Shown: piece after piece, positions 1 to 10,906 of the stretch
Position numbering within the stretch: the stretch's first letter is position 1
Layout of the letters: each line of letters starts with the position of its first letter
From: Nigrospora sphaerica
Taxonomy: Eukaryota > Ascomycota > Sordariomycetes > Amphisphaeriales > Apiosporaceae
NCBI GenBank assembly: GCA_018287875.1
Contig: JAGVVL010000031.1
Coordinates: 1 to 64,000, forward strand
Length of the DNA: 64,000 nucleotides
Reading direction: 5' to 3'
The notes under the pieces: generated by a model
The model's input: only the letters and a program-made list of their open reading frames with translations
Databases searched by the model: none
What the model was told of the DNA's origin: nothing
Position numbers and translations under genes: made by a program

Positions 1-412
1 AATCTACTGGTAATGGACGCCGTGAATCCTGGTACTACCGATGCCACGGATGACCAATACTTATATATTACCGGGAAAAACAATCCTAGTGATATTATTG
101 CCTCTGTGAATTATGGATTATATGCGGCTGAATTTTCAGGCGGTCAAGTCGATATTACGTCTGGTAAATTTGTTTTTTCTGCTTCTAAAGCTTTTTTAAT
201 TCAAAATGGAAAAATCACTCATCCTGTTAAAGGCGCAACTTTAATTGGCAATGGCCCAGATGTGTTAAATCGGGTCTCTGCAGTGGGTAATGACTTAAAA
301 ATAGAGAAAAATGGATGGTGTGGCAAAGAAGGGCAAACTGTTCCAGTATCAGTAGGTCAACCTACTTTAAAAGTGGATTACTTTAACCGTTGGAGGGACC
401 GTACAACGTTAG
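1..412 (+). CDS. tldD: Metalloprotease TldD, C-terminal fragment
   Basis: This is the C-terminal end of TldD, whose start lies upstream of the window. TldD with PmbA forms a cytosolic metalloprotease that matures peptides such as microcins. The family's closing signatures are visible: [35 protein letters not shown] and [13 protein letters not shown]. The final residues should read LTVGGT; here one surplus T near 382-384 throws the frame, which otherwise runs on to 456. With it removed the gene stops at 410-412 and overlaps the convergent miaA stop by four bases. The family is clear; the frame break looks like a sequence error. Confidence 0.85.
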
Positions 413-1347
413 TTAGAAGAAATAAATTCTTGAATATGCTTTTTAAGATTACTTAATAAGTGATTGTCATGGGCATAAAGGAGTGATTTCTGGCCAACCC
501 GTAACCAAGTTAATTGTCGTTTTGCCAATTGGGAAGTCGCGATGCTAATACGTGATTTTAGGGTATCAAGATTGAATTTACCTTCAAAATAATCCCATAT
601 TTGTCGATATCCAATGGCTCGATAAGCAGGCAAGTGAGGATGATTTTTTAATTGAGCGTATAATGATTGTGCTTCCTCTATTAACCCTTCTGCTATCATT
701 TGTGCACATCGAAGCTCAATATTTTTTCTTAATATTTCTCGATTTTCTGGATATAAACCAATCCAAAGTGTTTTATAAGGAAAATTTGATTGCGTCTTAT
801 TTTGTAGTTGGCTTAAGGGTGTTTTCGATAAATGATAAACAAGTAAAGCTCTTTCGATGCGTTGTCTATCTTGCACATGTAATCGGTCTGCGATATTCGG
901 ATCATATTGCTGTAACTGTTTGTATAGCGTCTCTACACTCAGTTGACTGAACTCTCTTTTGGAGGCAGCTTCGCTATATTCATGATCATTAGGCAAGCTA
1001 GCTAGACCCTGGCGCAAGGTATTAAAATACATCATTGTTCCCCCTACTAATAAGGGAATCCTTTGATGACTTAAGCTCTTTTGGATTAAAGGTTGTATGT
1101 CTCTAAAAAAATCTCCTGCAGAATAAGCTTCCATAGGATCACGAATATTAACTAATCCATGAGGAATGCGATTGAGTGTTAAAAGATCAGGTTTGGAGGT
1201 ACCAATGTCCATTTGTCGATAGACCATCACTGAGTCCACACTAATAATATCACAGGGCAGTATTTCAGAGAGGTTAATGGCCACTTGGCTTTTACCCACA
1301 GCAGTGGGACCCGCCAAACAAATGACAGGTAGACTCTCTGTCTTCAT
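409..1347 (-). CDS. miaA: tRNA dimethylallyltransferase MiaA
   Basis: Transfers a dimethylallyl group to A37 of tRNAs that read codons starting with U; a cytosolic tRNA-modification enzyme. The 312-residue frame is intact and of usual length. It shows the P-loop GPTAVGKS near residues 13-20, the substrate motif [16 protein letters not shown], and GGTMMYF in the middle. Its ATG overlaps the trmB stop by four bases, so the two tRNA-modification genes are probably cotranscribed and translationally coupled. It ends convergently against tldD. Confidence 0.95.
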   Translation of the reverse strand: MKTESLPVICLAGPTAVGKSQVAINLSEILPCDIISVDSVMVYRQMDIGTSKPDLLTLNRIPHGLVNIRDPMEAYSAGDFFRDIQPLIQKSLSHQRIPLLVGGTMMYFNTLRQGLASLPNDHEYSEAASKREFSQLSVETLYKQLQQYDPNIADRLHVQDRQRIERALLVYHLSKTPLSQLQNKTQSNFPYKTLWIGLYPENREILRKNIELRCAQMIAEGLIEEAQSLYAQLKNHPHLPAYRAIGYRQIWDYFEGKFNLDTLKSRISIATSQLAKRQLTWLRVGQKSLLYAHDNHLLSNLKKHIQEFISSN

Positions 1348-2005
1348 TTAGTGAACACCAAATAAAATAAAGGATGTTGTAGTTTTTTAGCGCGCTTCTC
1401 AAATTTTGTTTCCGGTATATGAGAAGGGCGTTCAGAAAATCCCTGGTTGATAGAAGTATTAGCAAAACGAGACTGAGTCAGTACGTATAACATTTGTTGA
1501 GCATAATGTGCTGAATCAGTTGCTAGATATAATTTGCCGTTGGTTTCTAGGGCATCATATAGTAATTCTACAAAGTCTTTTTGAATTAAACGGCGTTTAT
1601 GATGTCGACTTTTATGCCAAGGATCAGGAAATAAAATTTGGATATTTTGAATACTATGGTCAGATACTACGCTTTTTATTAAATCTACCGCGTCTCCTTC
1701 GAGTAATTTTATATTTTTTAGAGAAGCCTCTTGTATATTATATAGCAGTTTTTTAATGCCTGTTCGATATACTTCAATCCCTAGATAGTTTTGAGTAGGG
1801 TCAGATTGGGCTTGAGCAAATAATGAATCTCCATCCCCAAATCCAATTTCCATGGTTAAAGGTTTCACTTGAGTAAAGTGTTGTATCAGTGAAGTTGAAG
1901 GTTCTTTGTGCTAATCCCATATATTTTCCATAATGCCTCTGGGAAGCGTTGAGTAGATCGCCGTTCTCGACGTACAAAACTGACAATAGGTTTATAATTT
2001 TCCAT
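1344..2005 (-). CDS. trmB: tRNA (guanine-N7-)-methyltransferase TrmB (frame broken once)
   Basis: Makes m7G46 in tRNA using S-adenosylmethionine. The N-terminal FVRRERRSTQRFPEALW, typical of the family start, is read from an ATG at 2003-2005. The body carries MEIGFGDGDS (SAM-binding glycine motif), LGIEV, FPDPWHKSRHHKRRL (signature) and the C-terminal ETKFEKR. One base is missing at about 1895-1905, between IYGISTKN and the methyltransferase core. Joined, it is 220 residues, normal for TrmB. The stop overlaps the start of miaA. Confidence 0.88.
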
Positions 2006-2076
2006 TTATTGAAAATATTCTTTTTGAAAGTGCAGCCTTGTCAAACAGTATAGAAAAATCATATAAGTAGTAATGG

Positions 2077-3354
2077 TTAGGCTCGCTGAGATATATCAGG
2101 ATTGGCATCATTAGATTGAATGCAATAAGTTAACAAAGCAGCTAAAACAAATCCAACCGGTAAAATACTGAGGGCATAGGTAAACCCTTCCGCAGAAAAA
2201 TGAATCAAGCCATCTGCTTTAGAAAGAATAGAAGAACGATCTAATAAATATCCAATAATCGGTTGCGATAAACCGCCCCTAGCATAATAATTAAGTTAAT
2301 TACCGCAAATGCAATACCTGAAATACTATCGCGATAAAAATTGCGTGCAATAGTAAATACAGTAACTTGTACCGAACTAAAACATCCAAATAAGAATAGT
2401 AAAATCATTAAATATGCTTTTGAGAGCTCTGGAGCATACAAGATAAGACTAAAACACATGCCCGCTAATATGGTATTAAGTCTAATAAAATTAGGCAAAT
2501 AATTTGCTTTACATTGGCTTGCTATAAATCCCATCATTGGGCTTCCGATGCCCCAACCTAAAAAGATTAAAGCATTATAATCTGCTGCTTGTTGTGGACT
2601 AAAATGATAGGTTTCAATTAGATAAGGAATACCCCATACTTCCGCAAAAGCAGTGAGTGATAAGAATAATGCACATCCAATTATACCTAGTACCCACATT
2701 TTAGCATCCATGACTAAGGCTCTAATCGCTGCTTGATAACGCCTGTTATTCATAGGGTTATCTGGACTGCTAGATTCCTCAATCGAACGTTCTGGAATAA
2801 AGTAGTATAGTAATGTTGTTAATACAAGGCCAATTGTAACAGCCCATGAGTAAATGATAAGTGCCTATACGATCTATTAAATGGATTAAAGTCATATTGC
2901 CTATCATGGCCCCTATCATTCCTAGACTAGTCGTTAAACCAGTGATAAATGAAAAATAATGGCTAGGGAACCATAAAGTGGCTAATTTCATAACCCCTAC
3001 AAAAGCAAATGCGGAGCCAAAACCGATCATTAATCGTCCAGTATAAGCAATATAGAAGCTACTACTACTAAATCCGTATGCGCCTATTGCACACAGCAAA
3101 CAAGCCATGGCAAGTACTTTCCCAGGATTTTTTCGATCCATAAGAATACCCGCCGGTATTTGCATGGGGACATAAGTGTAATAGTAAGCCGCAGCGAGAT
3201 TACCAAAGGCTAATCCATTCATCATGAATAGATTACGCAAATAATCTGTCATGACACTTGGTAAAATACGTAATAAGTATTCGTAGCAATAAAAAGCAGA
3301 GGCAAGCGTCCAGATGACCCAGCCTAAAACAATAGGGTAATATTTTTGTAGCAT
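2077..3354 (-). CDS. MFS transporter, Fpn/Pht-like (frame broken twice)
   Basis: A 12-helix major facilitator superfamily permease of the inner membrane. The start, with YCYEYLLRILPSVMT, then AAAYYYTYVPMQIPAGILMDR, matches the phagosomal nutrient transporter type that is abundant in Legionella and Francisella relatives and often takes up amino acids. The substrate cannot be told from sequence. Two breaks are seen: a surplus G near 2854 (after HLLM) and a missing G in a four-G run near 2273. They cancel, giving 425 residues ending at the stop at 2077-2079. The closing segment has two further helices and a hydrophilic tail. Confidence 0.75.
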
Positions 3355-3422
3355 AGATAGGTAGGTGCTAGACTTTATTCCTTTAAAGTACTATGAGAAG
3401 GAGAGAAGAGGTTGAAAACCAA

Positions 3423-3629
3423 TTAGCTCATATCGCTAAGGCTAAAGTCTTTGAATAATTGTTCTCGAGCGCTTTGTTTGCTACTTGGGCTGTAGGTAGT
3501 GGCACTAGTTAAACAATATCCACAACGCTCAGTACTAAGTGTTTCTTGATCCATCGTAGATAATATATTGAACTGTTTTCCACAGCGACATTGTATATCT
3601 ACGTAATTTGGGATGCGTATTTTTTTCAT
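3423..3629 (-). CDS. rpmE: Large-subunit ribosomal protein L31, divergent
   Basis: A 68-residue protein beginning MKKIRIPNYVDIQCRCG and continuing with NILST and ERCGYC. This follows the L31 plan: MKK..IHP.Y at the start, a CxCG pair, an ST motif, and a second CxxC, the four cysteines binding zinc in the C+ form. L31 sits at the 50S central protuberance and bridges to the 30S head. Length fits the family (about 66-70). The C-terminal half is divergent, so confidence is not full. It stands alone, on the same strand as the genes on either side. Confidence 0.72.
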   Translation of the reverse strand: MKKIRIPNYVDIQCRCGKQFNILSTMDQETLSTERCGYCLTSATTYSPSSKQSAREQLFKDFSLSDMS

Positions 3630-3760
3630 AGGTTGTTTTAATCGTTTTAAATTGATACATATTATATAAAAGACATACCATGATGTAAATCATCTCCTAT
3701 TCTCTCTTCTTTTGCTCCTATTTATCCTTTATTCATTAAGAAGATATCCTGAGAAATCTT

Positions 3761-4164
3761 CTATTGTGCTGTATCACCTGGAAGGTCAACTGGTTGCAAG
3801 GCCTTTTGAAAATTTAGATAACTGACTGGTTTGGTAAATATAAAGGAAGGATGGTAGTCAAGTTGTAATTTTTTTAATATTTTCTCATCACCATGCGCGG
3901 TGACTACAATAATAAATAAAGGTTCCATTCTTTTAGCGTCATCCTCGCGAACTTTCTCTAGTACTTGTTCTCCATTCATATCTGGCAAGCCAAGATCTAA
4001 TATAACAGCGCAAAATCCTGTTTTTGAATTAGTTTTAACGCACTTTCTCCTGTAGGTGCAATCGTCACTTCAAATTTCAGTTTCGTTAAAAAATAAGTAT
4101 GTATTTTTTGCGCTACTTTATCATCTTCTACCAGTAAAATTTTTCGATTAGTTTCTCGTAACAT
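3761..4164 (-). CDS. Single-domain response regulator (CheY-like receiver), frame broken once
   Basis: A 134-residue receiver domain without an output domain. Visible motifs: acidic pocket VEDD near residue 13, phosphoacceptor aspartate in VILDLGLPDMNG, conserved Thr in VVTAHG and Lys in FTKPVS. The protein must act by passing a phosphoryl group or by protein contact, not by binding DNA. No histidine kinase lies in the window, so its partner is unknown. The frame is restored by adding one T to the run near 4015-4025; the start is the ATG at 4162-4164. Confidence 0.82.
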
Positions 4165-4530
4165 ATTTTCTTATCTCTTTACGTTTTCATTGAATACTCT
4201 ACCCGCCAATATATAAAAATCTTAAATTTTTTATAGAGCAAATTTTTCTGGAAAAACAGGAAAAATAATCATTTTAACCATTTTTTGACAAAAAAGTTAA
4301 AAAGAGCATTTAATTTGCTATATTTAATATTCAGCACTATGTTTACTGGTTTAGTCAAATAAGTAATTTTTTATACAAGGTTTATGACCAATAAAATTTC
4401 AATATTTTATCGGATTCACTTATCAAAATATTGCACAACTTGAATAAGTTTTTATATGATGAAAGTGTTCTAACTGCCTTATCGAGTGATATATAAAGCG
4501 TCCATTTTTTATTAGTATCCGGGGTGATTA
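4165..4530. other. Intergenic region between divergent genes
   Basis: An AT-rich spacer between the response regulator (minus) and comEC (plus). No coding sequence is recognised. It holds a candidate plus-strand promoter at 4285-4313 and otherwise nothing I can name. Confidence 0.5.
4285..4313 (+). promoter_or_regulatory. Candidate sigma-70 promoter upstream of comEC
   Basis: A perfect TTGACA hexamer at 4285-4290 is followed after 17 bases by a weak ATTTAA at 4308-4313. It points towards comEC, about 220 bases downstream. Only the -35 box is strong. Confidence 0.4.
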
Positions 4531-6895
4531 TTGTTATTCTGGTCCATCGCGTTTTTATTAGGGGTGCGTTTCCTACTACCTGGTCGATTGCCCCTCTATA
4601 TGGATCCTCTCTTTTGGTATACGCTCTCTTTAATCGCAATAACCATTTGTTCTACGTATTACCCTTATGACCTTAAGATAATTTCAGCCTTTTTGTTAGG
4701 GGGATGGTGGTTCTGTTATCAGTTTAGTCTCTGTACACTTAATTTACCTAATGAGTATTTTAATAAACCGGTCATCGTGTCAGGACGGATCATCTCTTTT
4801 CCTGAGACACACAGCAAACATACCACATTTGAGTATAGTATTGATACCATTCATCACAAGCCATGCCGAGCTATTTCAGTCCTTTTATCTGACTATCATT
4901 CTCATGGTGGTCATAGACTACCCTTAAACGAGGAGAGTATTGGCAATTTTGTATTCGTTTAAAAAGAGTCAGAGGTTTTTGGAATGTAGGTAGCTTTGAT
5001 AAGCAAGCATGGTTGTTAAGTAAAGGTATTTTAGCAACGGGCACTATTACCAAAAAGGAGAAAGCAACCCAGTTAAGTTCAGCTGCTAAACCATACAGCA
5101 TGCTAAATTTTTGCAATACGATAATAAATGTCTTGTATCAGTGGCGATTAAAGTTAGGTCATTATCTATTACTGCATGTGCAAAATAAAGAATGCCTCGG
5201 TCTCTTACAAGCTTTAGTGATTGGAGAACGCAAACTCATTTTAGAAGAACAATGGGAAGTCATGCGTATCACAGGTACCAATCATCTATTTGCTATCTCT
5301 GGGCTACATATCGGTTTTGTAGGCTGGATATTATATAGCTTAACTCGTTTTTTCTGGTTTTGTATGCCTTCTTTGGCACTATACATACCAATGCAACAGG
5401 CAGCTTGCATCGGTGCCTGGTTAGGGCGTGCCTCTACAGTATGTTATCAGGTTTTGCGCTTCCTATTCAGCGCGCTTTAATTATGTTTACCAGTTTTACT
5501 GTCGTGATTTTACAAAGACGAACTGTATCTATATGGGATGGGTGGTCTGCAGCGTTACTGATTATGTTAGGAGTAAAGCCTTTTGTTGTATTAAGTGAAA
5601 GTTTTTGGCTTTCTTTTGCAGCGGTGGCCACTATTTTTTATGGATTAGGCAATCGTCTTCGCATGAGTGAAGACGCTGGCGTTATACAGAACTTGTGGAA
5701 AAAATGGGGAAAAACTCAATGGATTATTACGATTGGTTTATTGCCCATGACACTATGGTTTTTTCAACAATTATCAATCATAGGGTTTTTAGTTAATTTA
5801 GTCGCTATTCCTTGTATCGGTTTTATCATTTTGCCTACCAGTCTACTGGGAACGCTTTTGTATCCAATATGGCCCAATGGGTTTCAGGTTTTAATTGTAA
5901 TTAGTGCAAAATGCTTGTGGTATCTTTGGATGTTATTAACTTATCTGTCTTCTTTATCTTTTGCGCATTCAAGCCTTATTATACCAAATGGATGGGTATT
6001 ATGTATGACTATTGTAAGTATTGTATTATTTATTGCCCCTATTGGTTTTCCAGGGCGTTATTATCTTGGTGGTATTGGATTGTTACCCCTTTATTACACT
6101 CACCGTTACAGCCAAAGCCTAATGAGTTCTGGTTAACGGTACTAGATGTTGGGCAAGGATTATCAGTTATTATTCGCACTCACCGCCATACATTGATATA
6201 TGATACAGGACCTAGCTTTGGAGGGAGATTGGATGCTGGAAATGCAGTGGTATTGCCATATTTAAAATATTCGGGCATTAAAAAAATTGACAAGATGATT
6301 ATTAGTCATGGCGACAATGATCATAGTGGCGGGGCAAAAAGTATAGTTAACGCCATACCCGTTTACTCAATATTAACCAGTGAATTGACTCGTAGCCCTG
6401 TCTCAAAAGCCTGTGCATGCCGTAGAGGGCAAACATGGAACTGGGATGGGGTAGAGTTTAGTATACTACATCCAGGAGAGGAAGAATTAAAAAGTAATGA
6501 TCGTTCTTGCGTATTAAAAGTGAGTAATGGGGTCCATCATTTACTGTTGCCTGGAGATATTCATCGAAAAGGTGAAAAAATACTATTAAAAAACAATCCG
6601 GATTTACATACGATTAGTTTTTTGCTAGCTCCTCACCATGGGAGCAAGACTTCTTCAAGCCCGGCTCTTGTGCCAACTATCTCCTAAACATGTATTGTTT
6701 TCTGTAGGTGCTTATAATCGCTTTTCTTTTCCTAATGCCGTCATTGTCAACCGCTATAAAGATTACCATGCTTATTTACACTCTACTGATCAAAAGGGCA
6801 TGATCACCGTTTGCTTTGGAAAAACTAATGATCAACTCACCATGCATAGTTTTTATGAGAACTATAAGAAAATTTGGCATCAACCCCCTTCTTAA
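4531..6895 (+). CDS. comEC: ComEC/Rec2 DNA-uptake channel (frame broken four times)
   Basis: Inner-membrane channel that passes single-stranded DNA into the cytoplasm during natural transformation. Joined length is 788 residues, typical. The N-terminal membrane part is followed by the soluble domain (FCIRLKR, GSFDKQAWLL), the competence domain with TGTNHLFAISGLHIGF, then membrane helices, and a C-terminal metallo-beta-lactamase-like domain with DVGQGLS, SHGDNDHSGG and LAPHHGSKTS. The start is TTG 4531 preceded by GGGGTGA; an in-frame stop lies just upstream. Breaks are near 4935 (missing base), 5430 (missing G), 6092 (missing C) and 6672 (surplus base). Every family landmark survives, so the protein is probably made whole. 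Confidence 0.85.
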
Positions 6896-6905
6896 AGGCT
6901 AGGTT

Positions 6906-7412
6906 TTATACAAAGTAATGTATCAAATACAGTAATATACTTGCATAAACGCCTGCTAAGATATCATCTAACATAATACCGATGCCACCATGGACTTTTT
7001 GGTCTACTATATTAATTGGCCAAGGTTTGAATATATCAAATATTCGAAATAGTAGAAGGCCTAATATTGACCAAGTTAAGCCCACTGGTGCATTAAGCAT
7101 CGTCAGTAAGTAACCACAAATTTCATCCCAAACGATAATGGGATCATCTGTCGTTTCTAATACTTCTTCTGCAATCGAGCAAACGACAATGCCTACCATG
7201 ATAAAAAACAGTAAAATAGCTGAATAATAAAATGTTGAAAAAGTCTGCAATACATGATGAAGCGGTATTCCTACTAAAATAGTAGACAACGTGCCGGGTA
7301 CGATGCGTATTAAACCGGTCCCGAAACCAAAAGCAATAAAGCAAGCTGGATAGCGTATAGAGGCTTTGATATTTTGTATCTGCTTTCGTATAGCGTAATT
7401 GTTGATAAACAT
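6906..7412 (-). CDS. pgpA: Phosphatidylglycerophosphatase A
   Basis: Dephosphorylates phosphatidylglycerol phosphate to phosphatidylglycerol at the inner membrane. The intact 168-residue frame shows the whole family pattern: FGFGTGL and PGTLST near the start, DDPIIVWDEICGYLL (acidic active-site region), FRIFDIFKPWPI, and GGIGIMLDDILAGVYA, with hydrophobic helices between. It is convergent with comEC, the stops 10 bases apart. Confidence 0.95.
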   Translation of the reverse strand: MFINNYAIRKQIQNIKASIRYPACFIAFGFGTGLIRIVPGTLSTILVGIPLHHVLQTFSTFYYSAILLFFIMVGIVVCSIAEEVLETTDDPIIVWDEICGYLLTMLNAPVGLTWSILGLLLFRIFDIFKPWPINIVDQKVHGGIGIMLDDILAGVYASILLYLIHYFV

Positions 7413-7648
7413 TATAGGTAATGTAGTATTACTAAAAATAATTTAATGATATAATTCAAACTATTTTCTATTTTTAAAATAAAAGTATTTCCTTAGTTTA
7501 GTTAGAATTAAAGTATCTATATCTTTAAAATATAACAAATTATGGATAGCTTGAATACTTTCTTACAAGACCCCAAATTACTGTTGGCTTGTGTTGAAAT
7601 AAGCTCGTTTTATTTATCATCTTGCGATTTTATTAGAGATTCTGTGAT

Positions 7649-9662
7649 ATGGAACATGATCAAAGACAACTACCTTTAAGTGATCTCATTTTATATGCTA
7701 AGAAGCAGCAGGGATTTATTACACACGCAGAAATAAATGATTATATCGAGGCAAATGATTATACATTGGTAGAGTCAAACTCTACAATCTTTGAAGATAT
7801 TGTAAGTGCCTTAGAAGATGCCAATATACAGGTAGTAGAGACGGTACAAGATGTAAATAATGAGCCTAATGAAATAGAGGCTAGTGCTGAAAGCTATAGC
7901 GGACGCTTAGCGCCTGAAGAGCATGGATTAGATTCCACTCGCTTGTATATGGCTGCTATGGCGCAATTTAAATTACTGACACGTAGCGAGGAAATTTATT
8001 GGGCCAAAGCTATTCAAGAAGGGTATCGAAAAACTTTAGTAGCACTTGCAAAGTATCTAAGTAATATCGAACTTTTTTAGGGCAATATGAATCTTATAAA
8101 GAAGGGAATATAAAACTAAATGAATTTCTAATTGGTTTTATTAGTGATGAACCTTTTGAGGATGAAGTAGGTTCTGATGTCTCTTTAACTTCTAATGAGG
8201 AGGAACCCCTGAGGAGGATTTAATGTCCGGGGATGATGCTAAAAATAGTAGCGATTCTGAGGATGATAGCGATTCTGAAGATGAAGAAACAGAAGAAAAA
8301 GGATTAGTCTCTGAAAAAGGGTTATCTGATGGAGAAGGAGAAGAAAAAGAGTTAGCTGCTGAGAAAAAATTATCTGATTCAGAAGAGGAAGATTCTGATT
8401 CAGAAGAGGAAGATATTGAAAAGAGCAAGGATTCTGGTCCTGATCCTGAAGTAGTCGAGACTCGATTTGCCGTATTAACTAAGTTATACGAGGAAGCGCG
8501 TAGTCTATTTGAAAAAAATGGGTTTCATCACCCCGCTACTCAATTAGCTTTAACTAATTTAGGCAATGAATTTCAAAGTTTTAAATTAAATCCTAAACTG
8601 CTAGATAAAATGGTAGATACTGTTTCAGGGCTAGCAAAGATAGTCCTTGCCCAAGGAGGGTCGATCCGGTCATTATGTGAAACAAAAGGAAGAATGCCGT
8701 CTGATGATTTCATAAAATGGTTCATTGGTAATGAAACGAATATAGATTGGTTAAAACCTTATATTGCAAAAAAGAAAAATACGGACAAAATTAAGTCGGT
8801 TCAAGCCGAAGTAAAACAATTACAGCAAAAGCTAATTGCAATAGAAAATAAAACGGCATTATCTATACAAGATATTCGTGATATTAATCGACAAGTATTA
8901 GAAGGTGTTAAACAAACTTCTAAGGCAAAAATAGTAATTATCCAAGCTAACTTACGTCTAGTAATTTCCATTGCTAAAAAGTATACCAATCGAGGCTTGC
9001 AATTCTTAGACCTGATACAAGAAGGTAATATTGGTTTAATGAAAGCAGTCGATAAATTTGACTATCGCAGAGGTTATAAATTTTCAACTTATGCAACTTG
9101 GTGGATTAGACAAGCTATTACACGAGCCATTGCTGATCAAGCTCGGACTATTCGTATCCCAGTGCATATGATTGAGACGATTAACAAACTTCATCGAGTC
9201 GCAAGACAAATTCTGCAAAAAACAGGAAAAATAGCGACTGCTGAGCAATTAGCAAAGGTCATGCAATTACCTGTCGAAAAAATCAATAAAATTCTGAAAA
9301 TTTCAAAAGAACCCGTTTCTATGCAGACTCCTATTGGAGATGGAGATGATGGATCTGTCTTAGGCGATTTTGTGGAAGGATCTGAGGTATCTCCTCTAGA
9401 CTATACAATGTCTGAAGGCTTACGTACCGCAGTACGCAAAGTATTGAAGACTTTAATACCGAGGGAAGCTAAGATCTTGAGAATGCGTTTTGGCATTGAT
9501 ATGAATACAGATAGTACACTTGAGTATGTAGGTAAACAGTTCAATGTAACCCGTGAGAGGATTCGTCAGATTGAATCTAAATCCCTTTTAAAATTGCGTA
9601 GCCCAAACCGAGCACATTTACTGAATAGTTTTTTAGATGACTTCAGTGATTCCGCAGAATAG
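7649..9662 (+). CDS. rpoD: RNA polymerase primary sigma factor RpoD (frame broken twice)
   Basis: Housekeeping sigma factor. Joined length is 671 residues. Order: region 1.1 ([19 protein letters not shown]), region 1.2 ([16 protein letters not shown]), an acidic Ser/Asp/Glu-rich block at about residues 193-268, the family's non-conserved region with GNETNIDWL, then region 2 ([31 protein letters not shown]), region 3 and region 4 ([21 protein letters not shown]). Breaks are a lost T in the run at 8073-8078 and a lost C in the run near 8207. The acidic block is much larger than the short acidic stretch in E. coli RpoD. Region 4 reads TLEYVG where most sigma-70 proteins have TLEEVG. Confidence 0.95.
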
Positions 9663-9678
9663 CTCTAAATAGAGCTAT
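9659..9678. terminator. Perfect stem-loop shared by two convergent genes
   Basis: An 8-bp perfect stem (9659-9666 with 9671-9678) and a 4-base AAAT loop. It contains both the rpoD stop (9660-9662) and the pit stop (9675-9677). No T run follows on either side, so it is more likely a transcript-end stabiliser or weak bidirectional terminator than a classical one. Confidence 0.5.
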
Positions 9679-10676
9679 GCGACTAATGAGGTGAGGTACA
9701 TAATAAGCGCTGCTATTGAGCCAGAGCAAGGAACGGTCATTAGCCATGACCATAAAATACGATGTACCGTAGACCATTGAACATATTGGGTGCCTTTTGA
9801 TAACCCGCTACCAATGATTGCACCTGTTACCGTATGAGTGGTCGAAATAGGCAACCCAAATTTATTAGCAGTTAACAAAGTGATAGCTGCACTACTTGCA
9901 GCACAACTTCCAGTTAACGGCGTAAGTAACGTGATTTTTTCACTCATGGTATGCATAATGCGCCATCCTCCAAACAAAGTTCCTAGCCCCATGACTAAGT
10001 TACATGACAGGACGACCCAGCTCGGCACGTAAAAAGTATCTCCTAGCAACCCTCCAGAAAATAAAAGAATAGAAATTAATCCCATCGTCTTTTGTGCATC
10101 ATTTCCTCCATGCCCTAAGCTTAAAAAAGCAGCTGAAATGAATTGAATAATTTTAGCCCATTCGGTCGTTTGGTTATTAAAGGCAGGGTAAGAGAGTATT
10201 TTATTGAAAATAATGACTAATACTGTACTGGCAATCAGTCCTAAAGTGGGCGAAAGAATTAATGCTAATAAGACAGGCAATAACCCATTAATATTTAAAG
10301 CAGCGAACCCTCCCTTAATTAGAGTGGCACCGATTAACCCCCCAATTAATGCGTGAGAAGAACTAGACGGAAGGCCTAAATGCCAAGTAATCAAGTTCCA
10401 ACTAATTGAGCCAGTTAATGCACAAAATAACAGGGTAGGGGTCACTGCCTCTGGAAAAATCAGACCTGCTCCTATTGTGTTAGCAACATTCAGTTTAAAA
10501 AATAGAAAAGCAATAAAATTAAAAAAGGAGGCCCATAAGATCGCAGGAAAAGGTTTAAGCACCCGGGTTGCAACGATGGTTGCCACAGAGTTAGGTGCAT
10601 CGTGCAATCCATTTAGGAAATCAAAAATAAAAGCGACAAATACTACAAAATAGATAAATGCCGGAGTATCAATCAT
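9675..10676 (-). CDS. pit: Inorganic phosphate transporter, PiT family
   Basis: Low-affinity proton- or cation-coupled phosphate permease of the inner membrane. The 333-residue frame is intact, with the two inverted PiT signatures: GLHDAPNSVATIVATRVL near residue 25 and GGNDAQKTMGLI in the middle, plus STTHTVTGAIIG near the end. About ten hydrophobic helices are visible. It is a short PiT without the long cytoplasmic loop of E. coli PitA, and no DUF47 partner gene sits beside it. Confidence 0.93.
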   Translation of the reverse strand: MIDTPAFIYFVVFVAFIFDFLNGLHDAPNSVATIVATRVLKPFPAILWASFFNFIAFLFFKLNVANTIGAGLIFPEAVTPTLLFCALTGSISWNLITWHLGLPSSSSHALIGGLIGATLIKGGFAALNINGLLPVLLALILSPTLGLIASTVLVIIFNKILSYPAFNNQTTEWAKIIQFISAAFLSLGHGGNDAQKTMGLISILLFSGGLLGDTFYVPSWVVLSCNLVMGLGTLFGGWRIMHTMSEKITLLTPLTGSCAASSAAITLLTANKFGLPISTTHTVTGAIIGSGLSKGTQYVQWSTVHRILWSWLMTVPCSGSIAALIMYLTSLVA

Positions 10677-10906
10677 ATCGTTTTAGGGAAATAGCATTAA
10701 ATAAATAGTTTTTTATCATTCAGAATGTTAAAAAGCCGTGCCTGAATTTATGTGAAAATTACTAATGACTTGAATAGGGATAGTGACGTGCATAAACATA
10801 TATTTTAAGGTGAATTGAGTACCTTGGTGCTATATTGATGGATTAATATGCGCATAATGGGTGCACTATACTCTATTATTTTCAAAATGGGTAGTCTTTG
10901 TTGACA

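Noticed and set aside
663..950. Plus-strand open frame of 95 codons inside miaA
   Set aside because: Antisense to a fully conserved gene; hydrophobic composition is a by-product of the complementary codons.
7542..7679. 45-codon open frame overlapping the rpoD start
   Set aside because: No similarity recognised, no ribosome-binding site, and it overlaps the clear rpoD start in another frame.
8192..8428. Serine-rich antisense open frame across the rpoD acidic block
   Set aside because: Ser-rich reading is the complement of GA-rich Asp/Glu codons; the sense frame is the real one.
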